A stretch of DNA of 31,927 nt from an uncultured Azospirillum sp. (GCF_946480385.1 NZ_CAMLJP010000078.1:1-31927), one strand, 5' to 3'; counted from the stretch's first letter, positions 1-9,943 are shown. Notes: generated from the sequence alone by a model not told the origin. Translations and numbers: made by a program.

Positions 1-863
1 CGGCGCAGACAGTCGCGCATCAGGTCGTGGCTGCCGGACAGCGGTCGCTCGTTGCTGGTCAGGATGGTGATGGGCACGCGGATGTTCGGGTGGAAAGGCC
101 GCTGGACGATGCCGGAGAACTGCTTCCACGGCAGAAGCCCGTCGACCACCGCCACGCCGATCCCCTCCCGCACGAAGGGCAGCGCGGTGATCGACAGGTC
201 GATTTCCACCGCCGGGGCATAGACGCCGCCCTCCGCCTCGACCGCCCCGGCCAGCAGCCGACCGGGCAGCGTGTCCACGCGGTAGGAAATCAGCGTTTCC
301 TCCGCCAGATCGGCAAATCCAAGTTCAGCCTGTTCGGCCAGCCGATGCCCCTCCGGCAAAAGACAGACCAGTTCGGCATGCCCAACCGTCTCAACATCGA
401 TGTCCGGCTGGGGCATGTCGTTCATCGCCACCCCCAGCAGAACGTCGCCGCTGCGCAGCATGTCCAGAATACTGGCGATCGGCGCCACCAGCGACCGTAC
501 GACGATGTCGGGGTGCGCCTCGCGAAACGCGGTCAGCGCCTTGGGAACGATCGACATGGAGGGTGGAGCCGAAGCGGCGAGACGAACCAGACCGGTGCGG
601 CCATGGCGCATGTCGACCGTGCGCCGGCGCAGGGCGCCGAGTTCCGAAAAAATCCGCTCAGCCTCCGGATACAGTTCGTTGGCCTCCTGCGTCGGCACCA
701 GACGCCCGCGCACCCGGTCGAACAGCTTGAAGCCGAGCTGATCCTCGGCGTGCAGCAGAATCTGGCTCAAGGCCGGCTGCGAAATGTTCAGCATCGCCGC
801 CGCCCCGGTCACGGTTCCACAGCGCATCAGCATGCAGAAGACTTCCAGTTGGCGGGCTTGCAT
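1..863 (-). CDS. LysR-family transcriptional regulator (3' end outside window)
   Basis: The reading frame starts at an ATG at 861-863 on the minus strand (MQARQLEVFCMLMRCG) and is open to the left edge, so the C-terminus is missing. The first 60 residues form the LysR winged helix-turn-helix (TGAAAMLNISQPALSQ, then FDRVRGRLVPT). The rest, about 225 residues, matches a LysR co-inducer-binding domain (VPKALTAFREAHPDIVV, LISYRVDTLPG). An AGGAT sits 9 nt before the ATG and supports the start. The wording around the domain junction resembles the OccR/NocR group of opine or amino-acid responsive regulators, but that is only a family impression. It lies tandem to a second LysR gene, with 73 nt between them. 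The target is unknown and probably lies to the left of the window. Confidence 0.9.
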   Translation of the reverse strand, partial: MQARQLEVFCMLMRCGTVTGAAAMLNISQPALSQILLHAEDQLGFKLFDRVRGRLVPTQEANELYPEAERIFSELGALRRRTVDMRHGRTGLVRLAASAPPSMSIVPKALTAFREAHPDIVVRSLVAPIASILDMLRSGDVLLGVAMNDMPQPDIDVETVGHAELVCLLPEGHRLAEQAELGFADLAEETLISYRVDTLPGRLLAGAVEAEGGVYAPAVEIDLSITALPFVREGIGVAVVDGLLPWKQFSGIVQRPFHPNIRVPITILTSNERPLSGSHDLMRDCLR

Positions 864-936
864 TCGCGATCCTGGGCGCTGGCGGAATAGGGCAGAGACG
901 GCAAAGCCGGGCCACGACTATAGCGACCAGCGCTCC

Positions 937-1872
937 TCAGGGGAGAGGCATTTCGGCACTCAAGCCCGCACCGTCCCCGTTCCCGCGCAAGACGTCCAGG
1001 AACCGCTCCAGCACCAGATTCGGCTGGGCGCCCTTCTTCGTCACCACCTGGAACTCCAGGGCATGATGGAAGGTGTCGGGCAGCAGCGCCCGCATCATGC
1101 CGCGCTCGACCCATTGCCGGGCATAATGGGTGGGCAAAAAGCCGACATAGCATCCGGTGAGGATCAGGAATGCCACTCCTTCGCGGTCGGTGGCCGTGGC
1201 GGTGTTGTTCAGCTCATGGGGAAGCTGCGCCTGGGTCGGCGCCACGGCGTCGGCCGCCTCCACCGCCTCGCGCGTCACCGCGCTCTCGGGACGGTCGAAC
1301 AGCGGATGACCGTTGCCGCAATAGAGCAACGACTCCTCCTGGTAAAGCGGCAGACCGGCCAATCCCGGCAGCCCCCGGCGGACCGGAACGACGCCGACGT
1401 GCAACTGCCCGTCCAGCACGCCCCGCTCGATCTCGTTGGGAGGAATCATGCGGATATTGACGCGAACCTCCGGCGCCAGCCGCTTCAGACCCCGCAGGGC
1501 GTGCGTCACCCGCATCTGCGGCATGGTGACGAGGTTGTCGGTGATCCCGATGTTCAGTTCGCCGCGCAGGCGGCCATGCAGGGTGTTGATCTCGCTGCGG
1601 AAACTCTCCGTGCTGGCCAGCAGGCGCAGCGTTGCCTCATAGGCCAGATGCCCTTCGTCGGTCAGCCGGAAGCCCGCCCGCCCGCGCCGGCAGAGCGTAA
1701 GGCCAAGCCGCCGCTCGAGGTCCGCCATGTGTTGGCTGATCGCGGCGCGGCTGATGTTCAGCTCCACCTCGGCGGCGGAAAAGCCGCCGCACTCCACCAC
1801 CGTCCGGAACACACGCAGCAGCCGGATGTCGGCATCGCCAATCGGGGCCAGGGACCGGGTGGGCTTGCTCAT
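937..1872 (-). CDS. LysR-family regulator, divergent from aminotransferase operon
   Basis: This is a full-length LysR protein of 311 aa. The N-terminal helix-turn-helix is clear (about residues 17-75: LLRVFRTVVECGGFSAAEVE, then ISRAAISQHMADLERRLG). An effector-binding domain follows, from about residue 100 to 295. It is transcribed away from the aminotransferase gene, and 138 nt separate the two start codons. That is the usual LysR layout, so regulation of the aminotransferase and semialdehyde dehydrogenase genes is a reasonable inference. The effector may be a beta-amino acid or a semialdehyde, but nothing in the protein shows which. The start is the ATG at 1870-1872; its Shine-Dalgarno is weak. 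Confidence 0.92.
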   Translation of the reverse strand: MSKPTRSLAPIGDADIRLLRVFRTVVECGGFSAAEVELNISRAAISQHMADLERRLGLTLCRRGRAGFRLTDEGHLAYEATLRLLASTESFRSEINTLHGRLRGELNIGITDNLVTMPQMRVTHALRGLKRLAPEVRVNIRMIPPNEIERGVLDGQLHVGVVPVRRGLPGLAGLPLYQEESLLYCGNGHPLFDRPESAVTREAVEAADAVAPTQAQLPHELNNTATATDREGVAFLILTGCYVGFLPTHYARQWVERGMMRALLPDTFHHALEFQVVTKKGAQPNLVLERFLDVLRGNGDGAGLSAEMPLP

Positions 1873-1894
1873 GCTGGAACCGTGAAGGACGTGG

Positions 1895-1945
1895 ACGCAA
1901 TAGGTAAGCAGACGGTTATGTGAAGTTCTTATAGTTTGGATTTAT
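1895..1945 (+). promoter_or_regulatory. Divergent control region, candidate -10 for aminotransferase operon
   Basis: The gap between the LysR gene and the aminotransferase holds a conspicuously AT-rich patch for this genome. TATAGT at 1930-1935 looks like a sigma-70 -10 element, but nothing resembling TTGACA lies 16-18 nt upstream. That would fit a promoter needing a LysR activator. No clean T-N11-A palindrome could be singled out by eye. Confidence 0.3.
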
Positions 1946-2010
1946 TCGCAACCACGAACCGCGCACACTCTCCCACGACAGCGCCTTCAACAAATGCGGG
2001 AGAACAGCGG

Positions 2011-3384
2011 ATGGCCCCCCTGGACAACGATCACAGCCAGTCCCTCGGCCAGTCTTTCGACAAGGCTGCCGGACTGACGCGCGAGGAACTTGACGCCCAT
2101 TGGATGCCGTTCAGCGGCAACCGTCAGTTCAAGAACAACCCCCGCATGATCGTGAAGGCGGAGGGGACCTGGTATTGGGATGCCGAAGGCCGGAAGATCT
2201 ACGACAGCCTGTCCGGCCTGTGGTGCAGCGGTGCCGGCCACTGCCGCCGCGAAATCTCGGAAGCGGTCGCCCGCCAGATCGCGGAGCTGGATTACAGCCC
2301 TGCCTTCCAGCATGGCCATCCGGCCGCCTTCAAGCTGGCGCACAAGCTGGCGTCGCTGACCCCGGCCGGCCTCGACCATGTCTTCTTCGTCGGTTCCGGC
2401 TCCGAAGCGGCCGACACCTCGCTGAAGATGGCGCGAGCCTATTGGCGGATGAAGGGCCAGCCGACCAAGACCAAGCTGATCGGCCGGTCCAAGGGCTATC
2501 ACGGCGTCAACTTCGGCGGTACCAGCCTGGGCGGCATCGGCGGCAACCGCAAGCTGTTCGGCACCGGCGTCGACGCCGACCACCTGCCCCACACCCTGCT
2601 GCCGCAGAACCTGTTCGTGAAGGGCATGCCGGAGGAAGGCGCCTTCCTGGCCGACGCGCTGGAGGAGCTGGTGGCGCTGCACGACGCCTCCAACATCGCC
2701 GCCGTAATCGTCGAGCCGCTGGCCGGCTCCGCCGGCGTGCTGCCGCCGCCGAAGGGCTATCTGCAGCGGCTGCGCGAGATCTGCGACAAGCACTCCATCC
2801 TGCTGATCTTCGACGAGGTCATCACCGGCTTCGGCCGCATGGGCGCCCCCTTCGGCGCCGATGCCTTCGGCGTGGTCCCAGACATCATGAACGTCGCCAA
2901 GGGCCTGACCAACGGCGCCGTCCCGATGGGCGCCGTGGTGGCGAAGCACGACATCTACCAGGCCTTCATGGACAATGGCGGGCCTGAATACATGGTGGAG
3001 TTCCCGCACGGCTACACCTACTCCGCCCATCCGGTCGCCTGCGCCGCCGGTCTGGCCGCGCTCGACATCTTCGAGCGGGAAAAGCTGTGGGAAAAGGCTG
3101 CGGCGCTGGCGCCGCACTTCGAAAACCTGATCCACGGGCTGAAGGGGCTGAAGAACGTCGCCGACATCCGCAACTACGGCCTGACCGGCGCCGTCACCAT
3201 CGCCCCGCTTCCAGGCGAGCCGGCCCGCCGGCCCTACGAGATCGGCGAGAAGTGCTGGAAGGCCGGCTATTACGTGCGCTTCGGCGGCGACACGCTCCAG
3301 TTCGGCCCGCATTTCTACAGCGAACCGGCCGACCTCGACCGCCTGTTCGACGTCGTCGCCGACGCCATCCAGGCGACGGCGTAA
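2011..3384 (+). CDS. Omega-amino acid--pyruvate (beta-alanine--pyruvate) aminotransferase, class III
   Basis: This PLP-dependent class III aminotransferase has 457 aa, close to the family's usual 440-460. It should transfer the amino group of beta-alanine or a related omega-amino acid to pyruvate, giving malonate semialdehyde and L-alanine. Visible motifs are the N-terminal substrate region (HWMPFSGNRQF, LSGLWCSGAGHCRREI), the cofactor-binding GSGSEAADTSLKMARAYW, the PLP-contacting Asp in IFDEVITGFGRMG, and the Schiff-base lysine K297 in NVAKGLTNGAVPMG. The frame is open from 1936, but the ATG at 2011 is preferred: it follows GGGAGAACAG and gives a family-like N-terminus. The next gene, 93 nt downstream, encodes the enzyme that consumes the semialdehyde product. 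The exact amine donor cannot be read from sequence; gamma-aminobutyrate or taurine are alternatives. Confidence 0.92.
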   Translation: MAPLDNDHSQSLGQSFDKAAGLTREELDAHWMPFSGNRQFKNNPRMIVKAEGTWYWDAEGRKIYDSLSGLWCSGAGHCRREISEAVARQIAELDYSPAFQHGHPAAFKLAHKLASLTPAGLDHVFFVGSGSEAADTSLKMARAYWRMKGQPTKTKLIGRSKGYHGVNFGGTSLGGIGGNRKLFGTGVDADHLPHTLLPQNLFVKGMPEEGAFLADALEELVALHDASNIAAVIVEPLAGSAGVLPPPKGYLQRLREICDKHSILLIFDEVITGFGRMGAPFGADAFGVVPDIMNVAKGLTNGAVPMGAVVAKHDIYQAFMDNGGPEYMVEFPHGYTYSAHPVACAAGLAALDIFEREKLWEKAAALAPHFENLIHGLKGLKNVADIRNYGLTGAVTIAPLPGEPARRPYEIGEKCWKAGYYVRFGGDTLQFGPHFYSEPADLDRLFDVVADAIQATA

Positions 3385-3405
3385 GGCCGACGCCACTGCC
3401 TCCAC

Positions 3406-3431
3406 CTCTCCCTCCTCTGTCGGCGGGAGAG
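3406..3431. repeat. Small inverted repeat between aminotransferase and dehydrogenase genes
   Basis: CTCTCCC at 3406-3412 pairs with GGGAGAG at 3425-3431 across a 12-nt loop. No T-run follows, so it is more likely an intra-operon mRNA structure or a short dispersed repeat than a true terminator. A similar CCCTCTCCC-type hairpin lies at 31514-31536. Confidence 0.45.
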
Positions 3432-3477
3432 ATGGGAGCAGACCCTGCACACCGAACACTCCCCCAGGAAAGCCACC

Positions 3478-4977
3478 ATGACCATCGTTGCCCACCTGAT
3501 CGGCGGCAAGACTGACGCGCCCGCCGGCACCCGCACCGCCGACATCGTCAATCCCGCCACCGGAGACGTGGCCGGACAGGTTGCCCTGGCGTCCCGTGCC
3601 ACGGTGGAAGAGGCCATCGCCGCCGCCGAGGCCGCCTTCCCGGCCTGGCGCGCCACGCCGCCGGCCAAGCGCGCCCGCGTCATGTTCCGCTTCAAGCAGC
3701 TGCTGGAGGAGAACGCCGAGCGCATCTGCGCCCTCATCACGGCGGAGCACGGCAAGGTTCTGGACGATGCCTTCGGCGAACTGACCCGCGGCATCGAGAA
3801 TGTCGAATATGCCTGCGGCGTCCCGGAGCTGCTGAAGGGCGAGTTCTCCAAGAATGTCGGGCCGGCCATCGACAGCTGGTCGGAGTTCCAGCCGCTGGGC
3901 GTCGTCGCCGGCATCACGCCCTTCAATTTCCCGGCGATGGTCCCGCTGTGGATGTACCCGATCGCTATCGCCTGCGGGAACACCTTCGTCCTCAAGCCGT
4001 CGGAGCGCGATCCCAGTTCCGCCCTCTACATCGCCCAGCTGGCGCTGGAGGCCGGCCTGCCGCCGGGCGTGCTGAACGTCGTCAACGGCGACAAGGAGGC
4101 GGTGGACACGCTGCTGACCGACCCGCGGGTGCAGGGCGTCAGCTTCGTCGGCTCCACCCCCATCGCCGAATATGTCTATTCGACCGCCAGCGCCCATGGA
4201 AAGCGGGTGCAGGCGCTGGGCGGTGCCAAGAACCACGCCATCGTCATGCCGGACGCCGACCTGGACAATGCCGTCAGCGCGCTGATGGGGGCTGCATACG
4301 GCTCCTGCGGTGAGCGCTGCATGGCGATCTCGGTGGTGGTCGCTGTGGGCGACGAGGTGGCCGACCGGCTGAAGGACAAGCTGTCGGTGGCGTTGCGCGA
4401 CCTGAAGGTCGGCGCCGGCACCTCGGCCGGCTGCGAGATGGGGCCGCTGGTCACCCGCGCGCATTTCGAGAAGGTGAAGGCCTATGTCGACCAGGGCGTC
4501 TCCGAGGGCGCCGAACTGGTGGTCGACGGGCGTGGGCTGGTGGTGCCGGGGCATGAAAACGGCAACTTCCTGGGCGGCTGCCTGTTCGATCGCGTTACGC
4601 CGGAGATGACCATCTACCGTGAGGAGATCTTCGGCCCGGTGTTGTGCCTCGTCCGGGTCAAGACGATGCAGGAGGGCATGGACCTGATCGACGCCCACGA
4701 ATACGGCAACGGCACCTGCCTGTTCACCCGCGACGGCGAGGCCGCCCGCTATTTCAGCGACATGATCAAGGTCGGAATGGTCGGCATCAACGTGCCGCTG
4801 CCGGTGCCGGTCGCCTATCACAGCTTCGGCGGCTGGAAGCGGTCGCTGTTCGGCGATCTGTCGGCCTATGGTCCGGACGGCGTGCGCTTCTACACCCGGC
4901 GCAAGACCATCACCCAGCGCTGGCCGACCGGCGGGATCCGCGAAGGCGCCCAATTCGCCTTCCCATCAATGAAGTAA
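3478..4977 (+). CDS. mmsA: CoA-acylating (methyl)malonate-semialdehyde dehydrogenase
   Basis: The 499-aa protein is an aldehyde dehydrogenase of the CoA-dependent MmsA/IolA type. It oxidises malonate or methylmalonate semialdehyde with NAD and CoA, releasing CO2 and forming acetyl-CoA or propionyl-CoA. Diagnostic stretches are the NAD-binding region [19 protein letters not shown] with [12 protein letters not shown], the Rossmann segment [17 protein letters not shown], the catalytic cysteine C281 in [11 protein letters not shown], and [17 protein letters not shown] near the C-terminus. Length matches the family (about 500 aa). Placement directly after the omega-aminotransferase indicates a beta-alanine or valine/beta-aminoisobutyrate catabolic unit. 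The stop is followed by a strong hairpin terminator at 4996-5021. Confidence 0.95.
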   Translation: MTIVAHLIGGKTDAPAGTRTADIVNPATGDVAGQVALASRATVEEAIAAAEAAFPAWRATPPAKRARVMFRFKQLLEENAERICALITAEHGKVLDDAFGELTRGIENVEYACGVPELLKGEFSKNVGPAIDSWSEFQPLGVVAGITPFNFPAMVPLWMYPIAIACGNTFVLKPSERDPSSALYIAQLALEAGLPPGVLNVVNGDKEAVDTLLTDPRVQGVSFVGSTPIAEYVYSTASAHGKRVQALGGAKNHAIVMPDADLDNAVSALMGAAYGSCGERCMAISVVVAVGDEVADRLKDKLSVALRDLKVGAGTSAGCEMGPLVTRAHFEKVKAYVDQGVSEGAELVVDGRGLVVPGHENGNFLGGCLFDRVTPEMTIYREEIFGPVLCLVRVKTMQEGMDLIDAHEYGNGTCLFTRDGEAARYFSDMIKVGMVGINVPLPVPVAYHSFGGWKRSLFGDLSAYGPDGVRFYTRRKTITQRWPTGGIREGAQFAFPSMK

Positions 4978-4995
4978 GAACCTCTGCCGTCACTA

Positions 4996-5021
4996 CGCCG
5001 GTGCCGAAAAAGGCACCGGCG
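4996..5021. terminator. Intrinsic terminator between convergent genes
   Basis: A perfect 10-bp stem, CGCCGGTGCC / GGCACCGGCG, encloses a GAAAAA loop and is followed on the plus strand by GCCATTTTGC. It sits 18 nt after the mmsA stop and 20 nt from the stop of the minus-strand kinase gene, so it could serve both convergent genes. Confidence 0.7.
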
Positions 5022-5041
5022 CCATTTTGCGTGTGGCGTCA

Positions 5042-7183
5042 CTAGCGGTGAATTCCAGCTTGCGGCTCACGCTGGAGGCCATCACTCGGCTGGGCTTGTG
5101 TTGATGGCTTCGCCATCTCGGCCAACAGCTTGGAAGTCGCGACGGCAAGCTGGTTCTGGGTGTATGGTTTGGCAAGCCGCGGCAGGTCGGCGACGACGCC
5201 CTCCGGCAGATCGGCGTATCCGGTCGCCAGCAGCACCGGCAGGTCCGGAGCCATGGCACGGGCCGCCTGGGCAAGCTCGACCCCGGTCATGCCGGGCATC
5301 GCATAGTCCGTCAGCAACAGGTCGACCGCCTGCCCGCTGCGCAGAAGCTCCAGCGCTTCGACACCCGATCCCGCTTCAAGCACCGTGTGCCCGAGGTCGG
5401 CCAGCATATCGACGGTGCTCATGGCGATCAGCGCGTCATCGTCGACCACGAGCACCACGGCGGGAGACACGTCGGCCGCCGGGGTCGGCGGCAACTCGGC
5501 CATCTGGGCCGGTGTCGTCGCCTTCGGGAACCACAACTCCACGAGCGTTCCCTGGCCCGGAACGCTCGACAGCCGGAACGCGCCGCCGGACTGCACCGCC
5601 AAACCGTGGACCATCGACAACCCCAGCCCGGTGCCCTTGCCGATGCCCTTGGTCGAGAAGAACGGCTCGATCGCGCGCGCAAGCGTTCCCTCATCCATCC
5701 CTGTGCCGGTGTCCCGTACGCTCACATGCGGGTAGGAACCGGGCGGCAGTCCCGAAGCGACGGTGACCGGCGCCTCGTCCACCGTCACGGTGAGCGTTCC
5801 ACCGTCGGGCATTGCATCGCGGGCATTCACGGCGAGATTCAGGATCGCCAGCTCAAGTTGGTTGGGATCGATCAGCGCCGGCGCCGTCCCAGCGGGTGCG
5901 TCGATGCGGATGACGACGCGCGGGCCGACCGAACGCTCCAACAACGTTCTCATGCCGTCCAACAGCCCGGCAAGGTCCACCGCCTGCGGCTGCAGGTCCT
6001 GGCGACGGGCGAAAGCCAGAAGCCTTTGGGTCAGTGTCGCCCCACGTCGGGCTCCCTGCATGGCGCCGTCGAAAAGGCGCTCCGTCGTCGGGTCGGCGGG
6101 AAGGCGTTTGCGCAGCAGCTCCAGATTGCCGAGAACCGCCATCAGCAGATTGTTGAAGTCATGCGCGACACCGCCGGTAAGCTGGCCGAGGGTCTCCAGC
6201 TTCTGCGTCTGGCGCAGTTGTTCCTCGGCGCGTTCGCGGTCGCGGATCTCGTTGCGCAATTGGTCGAGCGTCGCCGCCAATTCCCGCGTGCGATCCTGCA
6301 CCTTGGACTCCAGCGTCTCAGTCAGGCGCTGCAAAGCCTCCTGCGCCGTCTTCTGGTCGGTGATGTCGACAATGACGGCGAGCGCTCCGGCTGCCTTGCC
6401 GGTGGAATCCCGCACAGGCACGCCACTGACACGGGTCCAGACCGGCTGACCGCCGGCGGGATGATGGATGAACTCGATGCCGGTGACGGTCTCGCCGCGC
6501 AGCGCACACGCTCCGGGATAGCGATCGCCTGACAGACGGTGGCCATTCGCGTCGTAGGCGATCCAACTCTCCTCACCTCCCGGCTGCCGGGATGGAATGA
6601 CACTGTTCGGAAGAAAGTTCCGGAAGGCTGGGTTGGACAATATGGTCCGGCCGTTCCGGTCCATCAGGTTCACCCCCACCGGCAGGTGCTCCACCAGCGT
6701 TTCGAAGCGCGCCCGTTCGTCGGCGAGATCCGCCAGCAGACGCTCGCGCTCCACCAGCCTCGCCCTCGCCTCATACTGCCTGCGCCGGCCGCGCAGACAG
6801 GTCCGCACGACGCTGATCAGGGTGGTCGGGTGGAAGGGACGCTCCACGAAGGTGACGTTGCCCAGCAGTTCGGTCAGGCGCGCGGCCTCCGGCGTGCGCT
6901 CGGCGCCGTTGCCCCGCAAGGTGAGCAGAATGACAGGAAGGTCCGACCACGGCGGCTGCGCGCCGATCCAGGCGACGAGCCCCTGGAGATCGGCGGTGCG
7001 CACCGCCTCTTCCGCCAGGATGAGCAGCCCGGCCCCGTCCTCCAGCGCCGTGCAAAGCGCCGGCAGGTCGGGACAGGCGTGTCCGGCGATCCCGACCTCG
7101 GCCAGCAAGGCGGAGGCGACGGTGGCATCCCGTCCATGCGGCGCCAGGATCAGCGCGCGCTCCGTGATAGTGGCCTCGCTCAA
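5042..7183 (-). CDS. Hybrid sensor histidine kinase (pseudo-receiver, PAS, HisKA, HATPase, receiver)
   Basis: The 713-aa protein has no membrane segment, so it should be cytoplasmic. The order is: receiver-like fold without an obvious phospho-acceptor Asp (about 8-130), PAS (about 158-280), coiled coil (about 280-330), HisKA with H341 in GGVAHDFNNLL, and HATPase with N454 (LAVNARDAM) and the DTGTGM box at 491. A C-terminal receiver follows, with D626 in LLTDYAMPGM and K672 in LAKPY. The start is a TTG at 7181-7183 that overlaps the stop of the upstream KaiC-like gene (TTGA, 4 nt), which implies translational coupling; AGGA lies just upstream. No response regulator gene is adjacent, so phosphotransfer may go through the attached receiver. 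Partnership with the KaiC-like protein is inferred from the coupling. Confidence 0.93.
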   Translation of the reverse strand: MSEATITERALILAPHGRDATVASALLAEVGIAGHACPDLPALCTALEDGAGLLILAEEAVRTADLQGLVAWIGAQPPWSDLPVILLTLRGNGAERTPEAARLTELLGNVTFVERPFHPTTLISVVRTCLRGRRRQYEARARLVERERLLADLADERARFETLVEHLPVGVNLMDRNGRTILSNPAFRNFLPNSVIPSRQPGGEESWIAYDANGHRLSGDRYPGACALRGETVTGIEFIHHPAGGQPVWTRVSGVPVRDSTGKAAGALAVIVDITDQKTAQEALQRLTETLESKVQDRTRELAATLDQLRNEIRDRERAEEQLRQTQKLETLGQLTGGVAHDFNNLLMAVLGNLELLRKRLPADPTTERLFDGAMQGARRGATLTQRLLAFARRQDLQPQAVDLAGLLDGMRTLLERSVGPRVVIRIDAPAGTAPALIDPNQLELAILNLAVNARDAMPDGGTLTVTVDEAPVTVASGLPPGSYPHVSVRDTGTGMDEGTLARAIEPFFSTKGIGKGTGLGLSMVHGLAVQSGGAFRLSSVPGQGTLVELWFPKATTPAQMAELPPTPAADVSPAVVLVVDDDALIAMSTVDMLADLGHTVLEAGSGVEALELLRSGQAVDLLLTDYAMPGMTGVELAQAARAMAPDLPVLLATGYADLPEGVVADLPRLAKPYTQNQLAVATSKLLAEMAKPSTQAQPSDGLQREPQAGIHR

Positions 7184-8679
7184 GCCGGATCGTCCTGCAG
7201 CAAGGGCCCGCCCTGGCCGATATAGACCGGCACGCCGCGCAGAACCCCCTGGAACGCGTCCAGCGGCGGCCCCATGCTGATGCCCCTGTCGGTGACCCGG
7301 TACTCTCGGATGGTGTCCTCATGCGGACCGGCGCGCTTCTTGATCACCGAGATTGCACGGCGGACACGGCCCAAAGCCTCGAAATAGCGCAGCAGCACGA
7401 CGGTATCGGCCAGATAGGTGACGTCGACCGGGGACTGCATGTCACCGATCAGGCCATGCTGCGCGATGGTGAGGAAGGTCGTCACGCCCTGGCGGTTCAG
7501 GTACAGGAGCAATTCGTGAAGATGCAGGACCAGAAGCTGCTCTTCCGGCATCGCCGCCTGATAGCCGTTGAGGCTGTCGATCACCACGGTGCGGATTTGC
7601 TGGTCGTCGACGCAGGCGCGGACCCGGTGGGTGAATTCGCCGGGCGCCAGTTCCGCCGCATCCACTTGCTCGATGACCAAGCTGCCGCGATCCCGCATGG
7701 CTTCAAGGTCGAAGCCCATCGCCCTGGTCCGGGCGAACAGCAGGCCAAGCTCCTCGTCGAACACGAACAACGCCGCCCGCTCTCCCCGTGCGACGGCAGC
7801 CACCGTGAACTGAAGCGCCAGCAGCGACTTTCCGGTCCCGGCCGGGCCGATGATCAGGGCGCTCGACCCGCGTTCCATGCCGCCACCCAGCAGCGTGTCG
7901 AGTTCGGCGATGCCACTGGCCAGCCGCTCTCCCGCGAAGCCGGTCCGATGTTCGGCGGCGACCAGGCGGGGGAACACCTGGAAACCGCCGGTGGTGATGG
8001 TGCAGTCGTGGTAGCCGCCGCGATATGCCTGCCCTCGGTATTTGAGCACCCGCAGGCGCCGCCGCTCCGCGCCGTAGGCCGGCGTCAGCATCTCCAGGCG
8101 GATCACGCCATGCGCGATGCTGTGGACCGTCTTGTCCATGGTGTCGGTGGTCAGGTCGTCGAGCAGCAGCACGGTGGCGCCGTGGCGGGCGAAATAATGC
8201 TTCAGGGCGAGGATCTGGCGCCGGTATCGCAACGAACTCTGGGCAAGCAGGCGGATCTCCGACAGGCTGTCGAGGACGATCCGCATCGGCTTGGTCCGCC
8301 CGATCGCCTCGAACATCAGCTTGGTCGTCTCACCGAGTTCGAGGTCGGAGGAGTAGAGAAGACTCTGCTGGTGCGCCTCGTCGAGAAGGCTCTCCGGCGG
8401 AACCAGTTCGAACACCGTGATCTCCTCGCCGAGCGTCCAGCCATGCGCGGCGGCGGCGTCGCGAAGTTCGCCTTCGGTTTCCGACAGGGTGATGTAGAGG
8501 CCGGCTTCGCCGGCCGCCGCGCCGTCCAGCAGGAACTGCAGGGCAATGGTGGTCTTGCCGGTGCCGGGGCTGCCCTCGAGCAGGAAGACACGGTCGCGGG
8601 CGAGGCCGCCGGCGAGGATGTCGTCAAGCCCGGCAACGCCGGTTCGCGCCTTGTGCGGCTGTTCAGAGGATGCGGCCAT
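7180..8679 (-). CDS. KaiC-like double-domain ATPase
   Basis: With the ATG at 8677-8679 the protein has 499 aa and starts MAASSEQPHKARTGVAGLDD, the usual KaiC beginning. The frame is open further upstream, but that extension is not family-like. It has two RecA-type domains: CI with Walker A GSPGTGKTT (36-44) and Walker B around IVLDSL (134-139), and CII with GPAGTGKS (278-285) and VVIDSL (365-370). Recalling the cyanobacterial KaiC alignment at VTYLADTVVLLRYFE, the autophosphorylation pair Ser431/Thr432 would map to Thr421 and Tyr422, so the classic Ser/Thr cycle may not be conserved. The stop overlaps the start of a hybrid histidine kinase. No kaiA or kaiB is in the window, so a signalling or timer-like role with the kinase is inference; a circadian clock is not shown. 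Confidence 0.9.
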   Translation of the reverse strand: MAASSEQPHKARTGVAGLDDILAGGLARDRVFLLEGSPGTGKTTIALQFLLDGAAAGEAGLYITLSETEGELRDAAAAHGWTLGEEITVFELVPPESLLDEAHQQSLLYSSDLELGETTKLMFEAIGRTKPMRIVLDSLSEIRLLAQSSLRYRRQILALKHYFARHGATVLLLDDLTTDTMDKTVHSIAHGVIRLEMLTPAYGAERRRLRVLKYRGQAYRGGYHDCTITTGGFQVFPRLVAAEHRTGFAGERLASGIAELDTLLGGGMERGSSALIIGPAGTGKSLLALQFTVAAVARGERAALFVFDEELGLLFARTRAMGFDLEAMRDRGSLVIEQVDAAELAPGEFTHRVRACVDDQQIRTVVIDSLNGYQAAMPEEQLLVLHLHELLLYLNRQGVTTFLTIAQHGLIGDMQSPVDVTYLADTVVLLRYFEALGRVRRAISVIKKRAGPHEDTIREYRVTDRGISMGPPLDAFQGVLRGVPVYIGQGGPLLQDDPA

Positions 8680-9160
8680 GGCGGGCTGAGATATCCGTCG
8701 ATAGGGTGTCGGGCAGCACATGCGCCGGAGCGCAGTCCGGAATGTCTGAAACAACACGCCGCGCATGCGGAAAGTCATGCACCGTTTGAAAATCCGGCCG
8801 GAGGTGGGCGGGTAATCCGCAGAGGCGGGGTAGCCGGGCGGCCGTCCCGGGCGTGACGGCGGCGGTGCCTGCAAGCACGCGGCGGGGAGTCCGGCGTGCA
8901 ATCGCCAAATCCTGAACCGCCGAGTCCTGAACCGCCCCGGCCGCCATCAGCCAAAACTCGGGCAACAGGCGGTTGCGACGCACGGCACCGGTGTGAGGTG
9001 GAGGATCAATGGACGAAGATAATTCTGCACGCAGCGATCCTGACCGTTAAACGCGGTCGTCCAAATCTAATGCGTTGCGCGACAGGGCGCAGCCTGGGCT
9101 ATCCTCATCGACCCTTCGGCGTAGAACAATCGATCGGGCACAGCCTTCGCCCGGACCCGG
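8680..9160. other. Intergenic region upstream of the KaiC-like gene
   Basis: This 481-nt stretch has no convincing gene. It must hold the promoter of the minus-strand KaiC-kinase operon, but no clear -35/-10 pair stands out. A 12-bp direct repeat TCCTGAACCGCC occurs at 8910-8921 and 8925-8936. A tiny plus-strand frame of 13 codons (9009-9050, MDEDNSARSDPDR) has GGAGGA at 9000-9005, but only 3 nt separate the two, and no plus-strand gene follows. Confidence 0.6.

Positions 9161-9943
<783 letters not shown>

Noticed and set aside
1987..4953. 988-codon open frame on the minus strand across the aminotransferase and dehydrogenase genes
   Set aside because: It is antisense to two well-recognised enzymes, has low-complexity His/Gly/Asp/Arg-rich composition and no domain; high-GC genomes produce such frames.
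7180..8679. Complete circadian clock (kaiABC) locus
   Set aside because: No kaiA or kaiB is adjacent, and the phosphosite pair seems changed; KaiC-like proteins also occur outside clocks.
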